Assembly: GCA_027257055.1 (NCBI GenBank)
Contig: JAPVLO010000522.1
Location: 186,001 to 250,000 of the forward strand
Origin: Cephalopachus bancanus
Taxonomy: Eukaryota > Chordata > Mammalia > Primates > Tarsiidae
Reading direction: 5' to 3'
Length of the DNA stretch: 64,000 nucleotides
Shown here: positions 46,466-58,915 of the stretch, in pieces
Layout of the letters: every line of letters starts with the position of its first letter
Position numbering within the stretch: the first letter of the stretch is position 1
The notes under the pieces: model-generated
What the model was told of the DNA's origin: nothing
The model's database searches: none
Seen by the model: the letters and a program-made list of their open reading frames with translations, nothing else
Program-made: the position numbers and the translations under genes

Positions 46466-48241
46466 CAAGAACTTTGGTTCAAGAGACACTAATAAATAGG
46501 AATAGTGATTCATGTTTTATTAATTTTTTAAAATCATGAAGTATTGATTTCTTATTTTTGACTACTAGTTCCAAGAAAAGTTGTTTCTACAGACAACTTA
46601 TTTCACTAATTTTTTAAAAGCCATATCTGAGGAGGCAGGAGGAAGATAGGAGTCAAGCCAGTCGGACTATGAAATACCCAGTGTGAGCGAGTGAGTGTAT
46701 GGAAAATTTTGTGTATGCCCTGGTGAGAAAGTGGGCATGTGAGTGACTGAATGAATGAGGGCTAGACAACTAGTGGCCAAGGCTCTCCTGGTGCAGTGGC
46801 TGGTGCCACAGCTGCTGGGCTTGGACCCTAGCAATTCTTGGAACACAGAAACTGAGGGCCATTTTCTTGCTTTCTTTTTTTTAAATCTGCAAAACTCTCC
46901 GTGGGAAGAAAATGCTGGAAGAGATTGTCTAAGTGTGAGCTCGAGAGCAAATGGCCATGACCCTGGGTGCAATAGCTGGTGCTGCAGCTACTCTGCTTGG
47001 TTCCTGGTTCTTCCCAGGTCACAGAAGTTGAGTGCCATTTTTTTAATGAACAGAAGTTTTCCTGTGAAAAGTAGTGGGGAGAGATTGTGGCCCCAGGCTC
47101 TCCCTCACCATTGGCAAGAGAGACTGCTGGCTCCAGGCTTTGCCTCACCACTTCAGCACCTGGCAGGTACTGGCAGCAGAGGCAGTGGTGGTGGGGAGTC
47201 CATAGGCAAAGTCCCATAGAACTGGACAAGAGAGGCACCCCACCACCATCTTGAAGGTGGGGCAGGAAAGTGCTCTGTCTTGCTCACCATGAAGCAACAG
47301 ACCCAATCTCTGTGACTAGCAGGTCAATGACTCAGGGATTGATCATGACCCTGAGGCAATATCCTGAAAGCACAAATTTTGAAGGAACGTGACAAGTTCT
47401 GAGTTCTAGGCTCACTACCCTCTAACATGTCCAGGTGGAACAAAAAGGGTATGGCAAGAAAAGTATGAGGAAGGGCTCCAAAGAGATCAGTGGTGAGTCC
47501 AGGGCTAACCCAAACCCCCTCCTCCCCAGCAATCCTCTGAATGTCGTCACACCCACATTGCTGGGCCATAACTGAGAGGGACAAAACCAGGTGGAGCCTG
47601 GATGTCAGTCCCAATAGAACTCCATTCCAGGACAGACTTGGCTGGATCACCCACTGCAAATACTTACCTGGGAAAGAGACAACCTTACACTTCTCCACAG
47701 GAGGAGATCTCATTGACCATAAGAGAGTGAGAGGGGAGGAGTGCCGTCCCACTCACTTCCACTGCCCTGCCTCCTTCCCTGCTTGTGACACTGAGGAGAG
47801 AGTGAAAGAGGTGGCTCTGCAGGAGAGACCTGATTAGAGGAACAATTACAGAGCCAGCCATAGGAGGGCAGGCTTTTATTTTTTAATTATTAACTTTTTA
47901 AAAGTCTTTGACTGTTTGTTAATCTATTTAAAAAATATTTTTCTTTTGTGTTCATGGATGTGTGTATGAGGTTTTGGTCTGCATTCTCTCCCCATATTTT
48001 TTCTTTTTCTGTTTTTCTCTTCTTTTATTTGTCATTTTCTGTTTATGTGTGTATATGAATGATTGAACATTCTTTCAATTTTGTTTTTATTAGCTTGGTT
48101 TTGCTCATTTGTTCTTCTTTCTGGGTTTTTGTTTATTTTCATTTTTTATGATTTAAAGTGTATGTCAGTATATGTGTGAGGGTTTGTTCTGAATTCTTTT
48201 TTTCAGGCTTCTGTTTTTCTTCTCTATCCACTTTGTGCTAG

Positions 48242-48245
<4 letters not shown>

Positions 48246-48281
<36 letters not shown>
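48246..48281 (+). repeat. (TG)n microsatellite
   Basis: About 18 TG units, then TTTTGTGTGTGTG, inside the T-rich part of the L1 copy 4 5' UTR. Confidence 0.95.
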
Positions 48282-48284
<3 letters not shown>

Positions 48285-48829
48285 GTGTGTGTGTTTCGTT
48301 TTCTTGGCTTTTTGTTGTTGTTTGTTTTGTTACACTTTGTTGTTATTCCAGATTGTTTTGGGGTACGTGTATGTCTATGTCTGTGTGCTCTATTGTTTTT
48401 TTCCATTGGTTACTGCTTTGCATTATCGTATAGAGTAGGGGTGGGGAATGGGTCTCAGGCAATACATACCACAATAAATGAACATTGTAATTTGCAAGTA
48501 GTTTCTGAATCCTAACACCCCACCCTACTTTAGTCAACATTCAAAAACTACAAGAGACAGCAAAGCTTCCCATCAACTATTCTATTTCAAAATAGAACAA
48601 ATCCAGAGCCAGGATCTGGGAAGAATAGAGGTCTCAGCAAGCATCAGAAGGGAAAGCTTCTCCCACTGAAACTGAAAAAAAGAGAGAAAAACAAGAGATA
48701 TACCACAAATTAGGAAAAATCAAAGGAAGACTATAGGCAATTTTGAGTATACCAAAGACAAAGCTCCTGAAAAATTAGACCTTGCCACCCAAACAATGAA
48801 AGTCACCAAAAACTGGCCTCAGAATATAA

Positions 48830-49560
48830 CAGAGATTAGGGAATGGATGGAAAGAGTAAGTAAGACTCAAGAAAAACAAGATGCAACACTGAAAAACCTT
48901 GTAACAGAGATTTTGGTAATAAAAAATTCATCCAGGAAATAAATAGCAAAATGATAAGCATGGAAAGCATAATTAATTGAGCTGAAGAAGGAATCTCAAA
49001 ACTTGAAGACCAGAACATGGAATTAACCTGACCTGTAAAAAACATAGAAAGAAGACTCAGAAAGGAAGAACAAAGCTTACAAGACATGTGCAATTATATC
49101 AAGAAGCCAGACCTATGTCAGATTGGTATCTTAGAAGAAGAAAGAGAAATGGAGAAAAACTAGGAGCAAGTTTTCCAAGAAAACTTTCCCCATCTCACCA
49201 GAGATGTGCCCAGCCAAGCATGAGAGATACAGAGAACCCCCAGAAGACATCAGAAGAGAAGACCAACCCCTAGACACATAGTAATTCACCTAAACAAAAT
49301 AGGCAGAAAAGAAAAAATTCTAAAGGCAGCAAGAAAGAAAGGTCAGACTACCTACTGGGGAAAACCAATCAGAATAGCAGCAGACTTATTGGCAGGACAC
49401 TGAAGGAAGAAGGGACTGGAGCCCTATATTCAAAGTCCTCAAAGATAAACAATTTCAACCAAGAATTTCCTGTCCAGGGAAGCTCAGTTTCATCAGTGAT
49501 GGAGAATTAAAAATCCTTCCAGGTCATCCAATCCCTAAGAGATTATAAAACTTCCAGATC
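48830..49560 (+). pseudogene. L1 copy 4 ORF1 remnant
   Basis: Plus-strand sequence follows ORF1 order: a Gln/Lys-rich coiled-coil part (about 48840-49080), an RRM part (49088-49273, in a shifted frame), and the C-terminal part (about 49300-49510, with GGTCAGACTACCTACTGGGG and CTCAGTTTCATCAGTGATGG). Stops and indels occur throughout. Confidence 0.7.
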
Positions 49561-49775
49561 TGCTCTCCATGAGACACTTAAAAAGTTATTAAGTAGAAAA
49601 GAAAGAAAAAATAAATAAAAAGAATGACCACACACTTCCCAAGAGAATAGCAGAGCACAGAACCAACAGAGAATACAGTGCAACAAGAAACTTGAAAACA
49701 CTCATATACAACAACACAAAAGCCAAAAGAAAACAAGCAAACAAAGAAAAGACTTTATAAGAACCTCATGACAGC

Positions 49776-52700
49776 ATGAACAATCATATTTCAGTCATCA
49801 AACTGAATGTGAATGGACTAAATGCATCACTGAAAAGACATAGAATGGCAGACTGGATAAGAAACCATGACCCAATTATTTGCTGCATCCAGGAGACTCA
49901 TCTCACTACAAGGGATGCACACAGACTCAAAGTTCAAGGATGGAAAACAAATTTCAAGGCAAATGGAACACAGAAGAAGGCAGGAGTTGCAGTCTTAATA
50001 TCAGACAAAACAACCTTTAACCTACCAAAAATTTAAAAAGATGAAAAAGGACACTACATAATGATAAAAGGTTCAATCCATCAACAACAAATATCCATCT
50101 TAAACATATATGCACCCAACACAGGAGCACGGGCATTTATAAAGCAACTACTAAGTGAACTAAAAAAAGATATTGACTCTAACACTATTATAGCAGGGGA
50201 CTTGACTACCCCACTGACAGTCCTAGATAGATCAACAAGGCAAAAAATCAACAAGGAGATGCAGAACCAAAACTTGACACTCCACCAAATGGACTTAATA
50301 GTTACCTACAGATGTTTTACACCAAACAACCACAGTATATATGTTCTACTCATCACCACAAGGAACACACTCCAAGATTGATCACAACCTTGGCCATAAA
50401 TCAAGCATAAACAAATTCCCTAAGGTTTTAATCTTGCCATGCACATTCACAGACAACAGAGGAATAAAAATATATAATACCACCAACATTTCCCCAAAAG
50501 CCCACAAATTATGGACTCTAAACAGTGTGATGCTGAACAACTACAGGGTCAACATTGAAATCAAAGTAGAAATTAAAATTTTCCTGGAAACAAATGAAAA
50601 GGAAGAAACATCTTACCAAAACCTCTGAGATGCCATGAACACACTTCTAAGAGAGGAATTTATATCTCTATGTACACACATCAAGAAAATGGAAAGATCA
50701 CAAGGTGAGAGCCTAACAAATCACCTAAGAGAACTAGAAAGAGAAGACCACCAAAACCCCAACTTTAGCAGAAGAATACAAATCACCAAAATACGAGGCC
50801 AAATGCAGGACATAGAAGACAAAAATATCATAGAAAACATCAACAAAACATAAAACTGGTTCTTTGAAAGAATTAACAAGATTGATGGCCCCCTAGCAGG
50901 AATGAACAAGAAAAAGAGAGAAAAACCCCAAATAAACACAATCAGAAATACAAAAGATCAAATCACAACTGACCCTGAAGAAACAAAAGCGATAACCAGA
51001 AATTACTATATACATCTATATGGAAATAAAGTTGATAACCTAAATGAAATGGAGGACTTTCTGACATCACACAACCTCCCCAGGTTGCAACAAGAAGACA
51101 GTGAGACACTAAATAGACCAATAATCACTCAAGAAATTGACTCTGTCATTAAAAAAAAAAACTACCTATAAAAAAAGAAAAACAGGCTGGGCTCGGTGGC
51201 TCAGCCTGTAATCCCACGCTTTGGGAGGCCGAGGTGAGTGGGTTGCCTGAGCCCTGTGGGTTTGAGACCTGCCTGGGAAAGTTGGTGAGACCTCATTTCT
51301 ATAATAAATCAAAAAATTAGCCAGACATGGTAGCATCCGCCTGTAGTTCCAGCTTACTTGGAAGGCTGAGGCGGAAGGATCGCCAGAGCCCAGCAGGTCA
51401 AGGTTGCGGTGGCCAGGAGTGGCCACTGCACTCTAGTCTGGGTGACAGAGTGAGACTCCAACTAAAAAAAAAAAAAGAAAAGAAAAAGCAAAGAAAAAGA
51501 AAAACAGAAACAAACCCTGGACCAGATGGCTTTCCAGCAGAAATCTACAAAACATTCAAGAAGGAGCTGATACCAATCATATTGAAAGTATTCCAGGCAA
51601 TTGAGAAGGATGGAATTTTCCCCAAATCATTTTACAGAGCTAACATCACATTGATACCCAAACCAGGTAAAGATCCAACAAAAAAGAGAAATACAGACCA
51701 ATATCCCTTATGAAAATAGATGCAAAAATTCTTAACAAGATTCTAGCAATTTGGATTCAAAAGCACATCTCAAAATCATCCATCATGATCAAGAAGGCTT
51801 CATCCCCAGGATGCAGGGCTGGTTCAATAGTCGCAAGACCATAAATGTAATTAAATACATCAACAGACATAAAAACAAGAACCACATGATTGTGTCACTA
51901 GATGCAGAAAAAGCTTTTGATAAAATATGCATCCCTTCTTGATAAAAACCCTCAAACACCTAGGTACAGAAGGAACATACCTCAAAATAGTAAGTCCCAT
52001 TTATGATAAACCCACAGTTAACATATTGCTAAATGGACAGAAGCTGGAAAATTTTCCACAGAAAACTAAAACAAGACAAGGCTGCCCACTCTCATCCCTA
52101 TTGTTCAACATTGTGTTGGAAGCCCTAGCTCGGGCAATTATACAAGAGAAGGAAATCAGGGGTATCCAAATAGGAAAATAGAAAGTCCAGTTGTTCCTCT
52201 TTGCTGATGACATGATCCTATACCTTGAAAAAATAAGAGAATCTGTTAAAAACCTGCTTGCACTGATAAAGGACTTTGGTAAAGTCTCAGGGTACAAAAT
52301 AAATGTGCAAAAGACAGATGAATTTCTATACACCAATAGCAAGCAGACAGAGACCCAAATTAAAAGCACAATCCCATTCACAATATCCACCAAAGAAAAT
52401 GAAATAACTTGGCATCCTCTTAACCAGAGAAGTGAAATACCTTTACAATGAAAACTACAAAACACTGCTCAAAGAAATCCAAGAAAACACAAACAAATGG
52501 AAAAATATCCCATGCTCCTGGATAGAAAGAATCAACATTAAGATAACCATCCTACCAACGGCAATCTACAGAGTCCACGCAATACCCATTAAGTTACCAA
52601 CATCATTCTTCTTAGACCTGGAAATGACAATATAGAAATTCATATGGAAACATAAACAATTACGAATAGCCAAAACAATCCTTTTCAAAAGAACAAAGCA

Positions 52701-53085
52701 GGAGGTATTACACTTCAAGACTTCAAACTTTACTATAATGTTACAGTAATCAAAACAGCCTGGTATTGGTACAAGAACAGGCATATAGGACAATGGAACA
52801 GGTTAGAGATTCTGGAAGCAAAGCCTCAATTCCTCAACCAACTCATCTTTGACAAAGCCTCCGACAACGACCATTGGGGAGAGGAGAACCTATTCAGTAA
52901 ATGGTGCTGGGAAAACTGGCTGAGCACATGGAGAAGATTGAAACAGGACCCCTACCTATCACCGTACACAAAAATGAACTCTAAATGGATCAAGGATCTA
53001 AACGTAAAACCTCAAACTATAAGAATCTTAGAAAACACAGGAGACATCCTTATGGAAATTGGAACCAGTAACCAATTCTTGATCA
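49776..53085 (+). pseudogene. L1 copy 4 ORF2, broken, Alu-interrupted and truncated
   Basis: The endonuclease begins at ATG 49776 and is open for 86 codons, with LNVNGLNASLKRHR and the CIQETHL motif, whose Glu is the usual metal-binding residue. It then breaks into pieces (50061-50381, 50341-50628, 50635-50853, 50902-51171). An Alu interrupts before the RT domain. RT shows motif [11 protein letters not shown] (51751-51942), [12 protein letters not shown] (51927-52181) and a FADD box at 52200-52211. It ends inside the post-RT region; the Cys-rich domain is absent. Confidence 0.85.
51184..51476 (+). mobile_element. Young Alu, lineage-specific form
   Basis: Complete Alu starting GGCTGGGCTCGGTGGCTCAG and ending GACAGAGTGAGACTCCAAC plus an A-rich tail. 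TSD AAAAAGAAAAACA at about 51171-51183 and 51494-51506. It shares CTGAGCCCTGTGGGTTTGAG and CAGAGCCCAGCAGGTCAAGG features with the Alu at 42731, marking the same non-human subfamily. Confidence 0.94.
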
Positions 53086-55440
53086 TTCTACTCATCACCA
53101 CATGGAATGTACTCTAAGATCGACCACATCCTAGGCCATAAATCAAGCATAAACAAATCTCACAAGACTGAAATACTATCTCTAAAAATGCACATGAAGA
53201 AAATGGAAAGATCACAAGTTAACAGCCTAACAAATCACCTAAGGAAACTGGAAAAGCAAGACCACCAAAACCTTAACTTCAGCAGAAGAATCTAAATCAC
53301 CAAAATAAAAGCCCAAATATGGGACATAGAAGACAAAAATATAATACAAAAAATTAGCAATGTGAAAAGCAGGTTCTTTGAAAGTATAAACAAGATTGAT
53401 GGACTCCTAGCTAGACTAACCAAGAAAAATAGAGTAGAAGCCCAAATAAACACAGTCAGAGATGCAAAAGATCAAGTCACAACTGACCCGACAGAAATGC
53501 AAAAGATGATCAGAGATTACTATGTACACTTGTATGGAAACAAACTTGAAACCTTAATTAAATGGAGGATTTTCTGACATCATGCAAACTCCTCAGACTG
53601 AAACAAAAAGAAATTGAACCCTAAGTAGACTATTAACTACCCAGGAAATTGACTATGTTGAATGGAAAACTACCCACAAAAAACAAACAAACAAAAACAA
53701 AACAAAAACAACCTAGACTAGATGGCTTTCCAGCATATTTCTACAAAAAATACAAGGAGGAGCTGATACAAATCCTACTGAAACTAGTCCAGGCAATCCA
53801 AAAAAATGGACCTCACCCCAAATCACTTTATGAAGCAAACATCACTCACACCGATACCCAAACCGGGTAAAGATCCAACAAAGAATGAGAACTATAGGTC
53901 AATATCCTTGCTTAACATAGATGCAAATTTCTCAACAACAAGATTCTAGCAAACCAGATCCAACAATACATATCAAAAATCATCCACCATGATCATCATC
54001 CCTGGGATGCAGAACTGGTTCAAAAGCTGCAAGACCATAAACACAATTAAATACATCAACAGATGTAAAAACAAGAACCACATGATTAAATCATTAGACG
54101 TGGACAAAGTTTTCAATAATATCCAGCATCCTTTCTTAATAAACACCCTCACATACCTAGGCATAGATGGAACATACATCAAAATAATAAGCGCCATCTA
54201 TAAGAAACCTGCAGCCAACATACTGCTAAACAGACAGAAACTGGAACTATTTCCCCTGAAAACCAGAACAAGACAAGGATTCCCACTCTCATCCCTTCTG
54301 TTCAACATAATATTGGAAATCCTAGCTAAAGCAGCCAGACAAGAGAGGGAAATTAGGGATATCTAAATAGGAAAAGAGGAAGTGACGTTATCCCTCTTTT
54401 CAGACAACATGATTCTATACATCAAAAACCCAAGAGGATCTGTCAAAAACCTCCCTGCATTGATAAAGGACTTTGGCAAAGTCTCAGGGTATAAAATAAA
54501 TGTGCAAAATATGGTTGCATTCCTAGACATCAACAATAAACAAACAGAAATCCAAATAATCACATTCACAATTGCCACAAAAAATGAAATACTTTAGCGT
54601 TTTCTTAAACACTGCTCAAAGAAATCAAAGATGTCACAAACAAATAGAAAAATATTCCATGCTCATGGATTGGAAGAAACAACATGGTTAAGGTATCTAT
54701 CCTACCCAAGGCAATCTACAGATTTAAAACAATACCCATTAAATTACCACCATCATTCTTGTCAGACCTGGACACAAAAATACAGAAATTTCACATGGAA
54801 ACATAAATGACCATGAATAGCCAAAACAATCCTTAGCAAAAGAATCAAAGCAGGAGGTATCACACTTCCAGACTTTAAACTTTATTTGAAGGCTACATTA
54901 ATTGAATAATCAAGCCTGGTATTGGTGCAAGTACAGTTATATAGACCAATAGAACAGGATGGAGATTCCAAAGCAAAACCTGAATTTCTCAACCAACTCA
55001 TCTTCAACAAAGCCTCCCACCATTAGCCACTGGGGAGAGGAGAAACTATTCAGTAAATGATGCTGGGAAAACAGGATGACCACATGCAGAAGATTAAACC
55101 AAGACCCCTACTTATCACTATACACAAAAATCAACTCTAAATGAATCAAAGACCTAAATATAAAACCTCAAACTTATAGAAACCTCAGAAAATGCAGGAG
55201 ATAGCCTTATGGAAATTGGAACTGGCAACCAATTCTTGATTAAAATTCCAAATGCACATGTCATAAGGGATAAGATAAACAAGTGTGACCTCATTAAACT
55301 GAAAATCTTCTGCAAAGTCACATCAAGATAGTGGGGAGACAGCTCACAGAGTGGGAAAAAATATTTGCCAATTGTATGTCTGACAAAGGCCTAACATCCC
55401 GGACCTACAAGGAACTCAATCGTGCCAAAAGGAAAAAAAA
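53086..55440 (+). mobile_element. L1 copy 5, ORF2 fragment with internal deletion
   Basis: Plus-strand ORF2 from the endonuclease (CATTCTACTCATCACCACATG, corresponding to 50345 in copy 4), then a deletion of roughly 250 bases at about 53157-53185, RT (53649 to about 54600), and the post-RT part to about 55440, ending before the Cys-rich region. A decayed catalytic box reads as Ser-Asp-Asn in place of Ala-Asp-Asp near 54400 (LFSDNMILY). No 3' UTR or tail is present. Confidence 0.8.
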
Positions 55441-55489
55441 ACAAAGCCACATGTATGTCCTGATTGGCTCACAAGTATACATTTTATGC

Positions 55490-55705
55490 TAATAATATTC
55501 AGAGATCAATCTTTTTTGTGTTCTTTTGAAAAAATTAACTAAAATTGTATATATTTACCTTGTCCAGCATGTCATTTTGAAATAGGTTTACATTGTGGGA
55601 GGGTCTAATTGAGCTAATTAACATTTGTATCACCTGTCATTTTCTTTGTGTGACGAACACTTCAAGTCTACTCTCTTACAAGTTTTGAGAATACAATGTA
55701 TTGTT
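55490..55705 (-). mobile_element. Old L1 3' UTR, part 1
   Basis: Reverse-strand L1 3' UTR sequence up to GAGAATACAATGTATTGTT; the matching continuation AAATATAGTTATCATAATG is displaced to 56041 by a DNA transposon. Confidence 0.55.
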
Positions 55706-56034
55706 CAGTTACACATCACATGACAGTGTTTCAGTCAGCTATGGACTACATATGACAGTGGTCCCATAAGATTATAATCCCATTGTTTTAATGATCCTTT
55801 TCTATGTTTAGATACCCAAATACCACTGTGATACAATTATCTACAGTATTTACTATAGTAGCACACTGTGCAGGTTTTTGGCCAAGAAGTAACAGGCTAT
55901 TCCATATAACCTCGGTGTATAGTAGGCTATACCTTCTAGGTTTGTGTAAGTTCACAGTATCATGTTTGCACAACAACGATCTCTGAACAACACATTTATC
56001 AGAACATATCCCCATCATTAAGCTACACATTACT
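55706..56034 (+). mobile_element. MER2 / Tigger1-type DNA transposon
   Basis: A roughly 330-bp non-autonomous DNA element. It begins CAGTTACACATCACATGACA, continues GGTCCCATAAGATTATAAT and TAGGCTATACC, and ends with an imperfect inverted repeat of the start (AAGCTACACATTACT). This is the MER2 pattern, an internally deleted Tigger1 derivative of the pogo/Tc1-mariner group that needs another element's transposase. It interrupts the old L1 3' UTR. Confidence 0.85.
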
Positions 56035-56339
56035 ATATTAAATATAGTTATCATAATGTACAATAGGTCTCTTGAACTTTCTCCTCCTAAATGAAACTTT
56101 ATAGATTTTTAGTAACATCTCCCAATGCCTCACCATCTGCCCCTGGTAAACACAATTCTACTCATAACTTCTATGAGCTCCACTTTTAGATTCTATTATG
56201 AGTGAGCTTATATGGAATTTGTCTTCTTCCAAAATTCCAATGACATCACTTAACCATAATGTCATCCAGATTCATCCATGCAGTCAAAAAGACAAGATTC
56301 TTTTTGTAAGGCAAGATACTATTTCACTTTGTGTGTGTT

Positions 56340-56388
<49 letters not shown>

Positions 56389-56400
56389 ACCTAAAAAGAT
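56035..56400 (-). mobile_element. Old L1 3' UTR, part 2
   Basis: Continues the reverse-strand L1 3' UTR: CTTGAACTTTCTCCTCCTAA, ACACAATTCTACTCATAAC and ATTATGAGTGAGCTTATATG. A TG microsatellite lies at its right end. Confidence 0.6.
56331..56384 (+). repeat. (TG)n microsatellite
   Basis: About 20 TG units, with a TTTATG interruption near the start. Confidence 0.95.
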
Positions 56401-57555
56401 TTTAAGGTATGCACTTGTATTACCACAATCTTTGGAAATACGACAATAGCTTATTATAAAAGATGATAGCTCTCTTATAAAGGCATGCACATAATCATGT
56501 TGCTGATGATATTAGACTACAAAAATAACTAATAATACTCAATTAACTGATAAAGAAAAATGTTTTGCTTGGGTTTGATTTTGTTGTTGTTATGTAACTA
56601 TTCTGTTGTAACTTTCAATTTATTTTGCTACAGCAATTCCAGGAACACAGCTGAGCATATATTTAAAGTTTCACTAAGTTTACCCTGCTTGTACCTCTCC
56701 TGGGTTTAAGTATTTGTGCCAACGTGATATCATCACACAACATGAGCCTTGTAAAAAGGAGTCTGACATCTAGGAACAGTTTTTGCGTCAATGTGTTATT
56801 TTAAAACAAACATCAATACCTCACTAGTAGTATCTCAAATAACCTCATTTTCTCTCAATCAAGGACCCACAGAAGTGTAGAGTTTCCCCAAGCAAAGACA
56901 CTAAGTTCTGTTACTTTCTGTGTAGTTTCTCTCCTCACTGACCCTGTCAGTAGGCTTCTTGGCAAATGAAGAACAAAAGCCTTCACTTGCTTACTACAAT
57001 GGGGCCAGACAGAATTGATTTACATGATTTACTGACAGAACAATTCGGGGTTTCTTCAGTCTAATATCTCCTTTTGCATTTAGACAGATGCTTTAGGATA
57101 AGTTGGAGAGGTGCCTCAAAATAATCAAGAAAAGACAATTGTCAAGCAAACTAATATAAATTGTTTTTCAAGACTTCGCTTGGACCAAAGGGAGGGTCTT
57201 TGAATGGGTACCTACAAACATTAATTATGTTACTTTTGCAATTACCATGAATTGTTGTCAAATGTGTTAATAATAGGATCTTAAATGTTGTGAAGCCACT
57301 ACCACGTGAGTTCATGATTCTACAAAAATGAGCCTGAAAGAACTTGATGTGTTCAATCTTGAACCCTGAACCCAAGTTGGTGGTATATATCTGGAAACTT
57401 GATGATCTTTCTGTCTTTTGTGGAAATTCTTTCATTCTGGGTTCAGGGAGCACCAACAGGAAGGACTATATAAATGGAACATTTCCACATACAGTAGCAC
57501 TTGTGTAGAATACATTCAAAGAGAAGGTTCAGACAATTGTATGATTCCATGTACA
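56401..57555. other. Unannotated sequence
   Basis: A/T-rich, no gene or family recognised with confidence. Confidence 0.35.
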
Positions 57556-57800
57556 AAAAATATTCAGAGTAAGGAAACCTGTAGAGAGAGAGAGAGATAG
57601 TGGTTGCCCAAGATTGCGGGTCTAAAGGAAATGGAAGGTACACAGGCTATTTTGGGGGTGACTAAAATGTTCTAAAATTGATTTTGTAATGGTTACACAA
57701 TTCTGTGACTATACTAAAAACTATTGACTGTATATTTTAAGTGAGTGAATTGTATGATATGTGACTTGTGTTGTGATAAGGTTGTACAAAATAAAATCTC
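57556..57800 (+). mobile_element. L1MB-like 3' UTR fragment
   Basis: Plus-strand phrases ATAGTGGTTGCCCAAGATTG, GGTGACTAAAATGTTCTAAA, GATTTTGTAATGGTTACACA, TTGACTGTATATTTTAAGTG and TTGTATGATATGTGACTTG match the well-known L1MB/L1MC tail order, ending in AATAAAATCT. Confidence 0.7.
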
Positions 57801-58639
57801 TAAAACAGTGAATGATCAAGGAAAAAAGTCAGAGAAATAGGTTACAAATCCAAAAGAGCCAGGAGGTGGGGGAGGGCTAGAATGAATCTTGTGGTGCTGG
57901 ATTGGAGTAAAAGATATTAGTATGAAGATAGATTTATTTTAATGTGTAAAGGTAGATGTTTACAAAAGTAAACACATATGTGTGTATCATCGTTCTATAC
58001 ACCTTTCTCCTAGCTCTGTCCCTGAAGGATCTAGAAGAATACCTAGTATCCACAACTTAGATTCTAAATATTGTTTTTAAACAAAGGAGACTAGGAAGGC
58101 TGGTTCCAGGTCTGGGATGAGGAAAATATAAGATAAGTTTAGATGATCTTGTATGTAAAAATTAAGGGTAGGTCCCAAAGGCTAAAGCTGGAAAATCTTG
58201 AGTGAAAAAATAAATGATCTGTCAGATGATCACTCAATGAATAAAACAAGGAGCCTTGAGTCCATACTGGTAGACGTAAATGACTAAATATTACATTATA
58301 GAAGAATTCAAAAAAAGGGAACAATGCAAGAAATAAAAATATTGGAATACTATGGTAATTATATTGCTACAGGCAAGATACATCAATGAATACTGAAATT
58401 ATTGGACAAAACATTACAGAGAAAGAAACATTTATATAACTTCAAGATATCTTACTTCAGATATTTATTATTATGATAATTTTAGCATGCATTTCCAAAT
58501 TCTTTGATAGTCTTTTCTCCAGAAGATAGAGCTTAATTTCCCTCCTTTCACATATGGGCTAAGCAAAGTGATTACTTCCAAAAAGGACCATGCTACTTTG
58601 AAAGTTACTGCCATGTTCCATTTAAGAACAGTCGGTTTT
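57801..58639. other. Unannotated sequence
   Basis: No gene, RNA or repeat is recognised. Confidence 0.35.
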
Positions 58640-58915
58640 GGCCAGATATTGTGGCTCACTCCTGTACTCCTTCAGCTTTGGGAGGTCAAGGTGGTGGATC
58701 ACTTGAGGCCAGAAGTTTGAGAACAACCTGAGCAACATAGCAAGACTGTGACTCTATTACAACTAAATAAAATAAACAAACAAGGTGTGGTGACACACAC
58801 CTGTAGCCCTAGGTACTCAAGAAGAACATTTGAGCCCAGGAATTCAAGGGCACAATAAGCTATGATACTACCAGCGCCAGGTGACAAAGTGGGACCCTAT
58901 CTCAAAAACAAACAA
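58640..58915 (+). mobile_element. Alu element, old (AluJ-like)
   Basis: GGCCAGATATTGTGGCTCAC, GGATCACTTGAGGCCAGAAG, a mid A-rich linker (AACTAAATAAAATAAAC), GGTGTGGTGACACACACCTG and a tail of AAAAACAAACAAAAA. Diverged at most CpG sites, so old. Confidence 0.9.

Larger units (their letters stand above)
46632..53085 (+). mobile_element. L1 copy 4, full 5' end, 3'-truncated
   Basis: Plus-strand L1: 5' UTR (46632 to about 48830) with T-rich and TG segments, ORF1 (about 48830-49560) and ORF2 (49776-53085). The 5' UTR matches that of L1 copy 2 reversed (CCAGTCGGACTATG; GCAACAGACC; CAGTGGTGAGTCCAGGGCTA). The YY1-like core is mutated to AAGATAGG near 46645. It stops at about 53085 in the C-terminal half of ORF2, where a second L1 piece begins with endonuclease sequence. 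Confidence 0.85.

Noticed and set aside
44893..46539. Several 100-175 codon frames on both strands
   Set aside because: They are in the two L1 5' UTRs of the compound element, and the paired copies do not keep the same frames.
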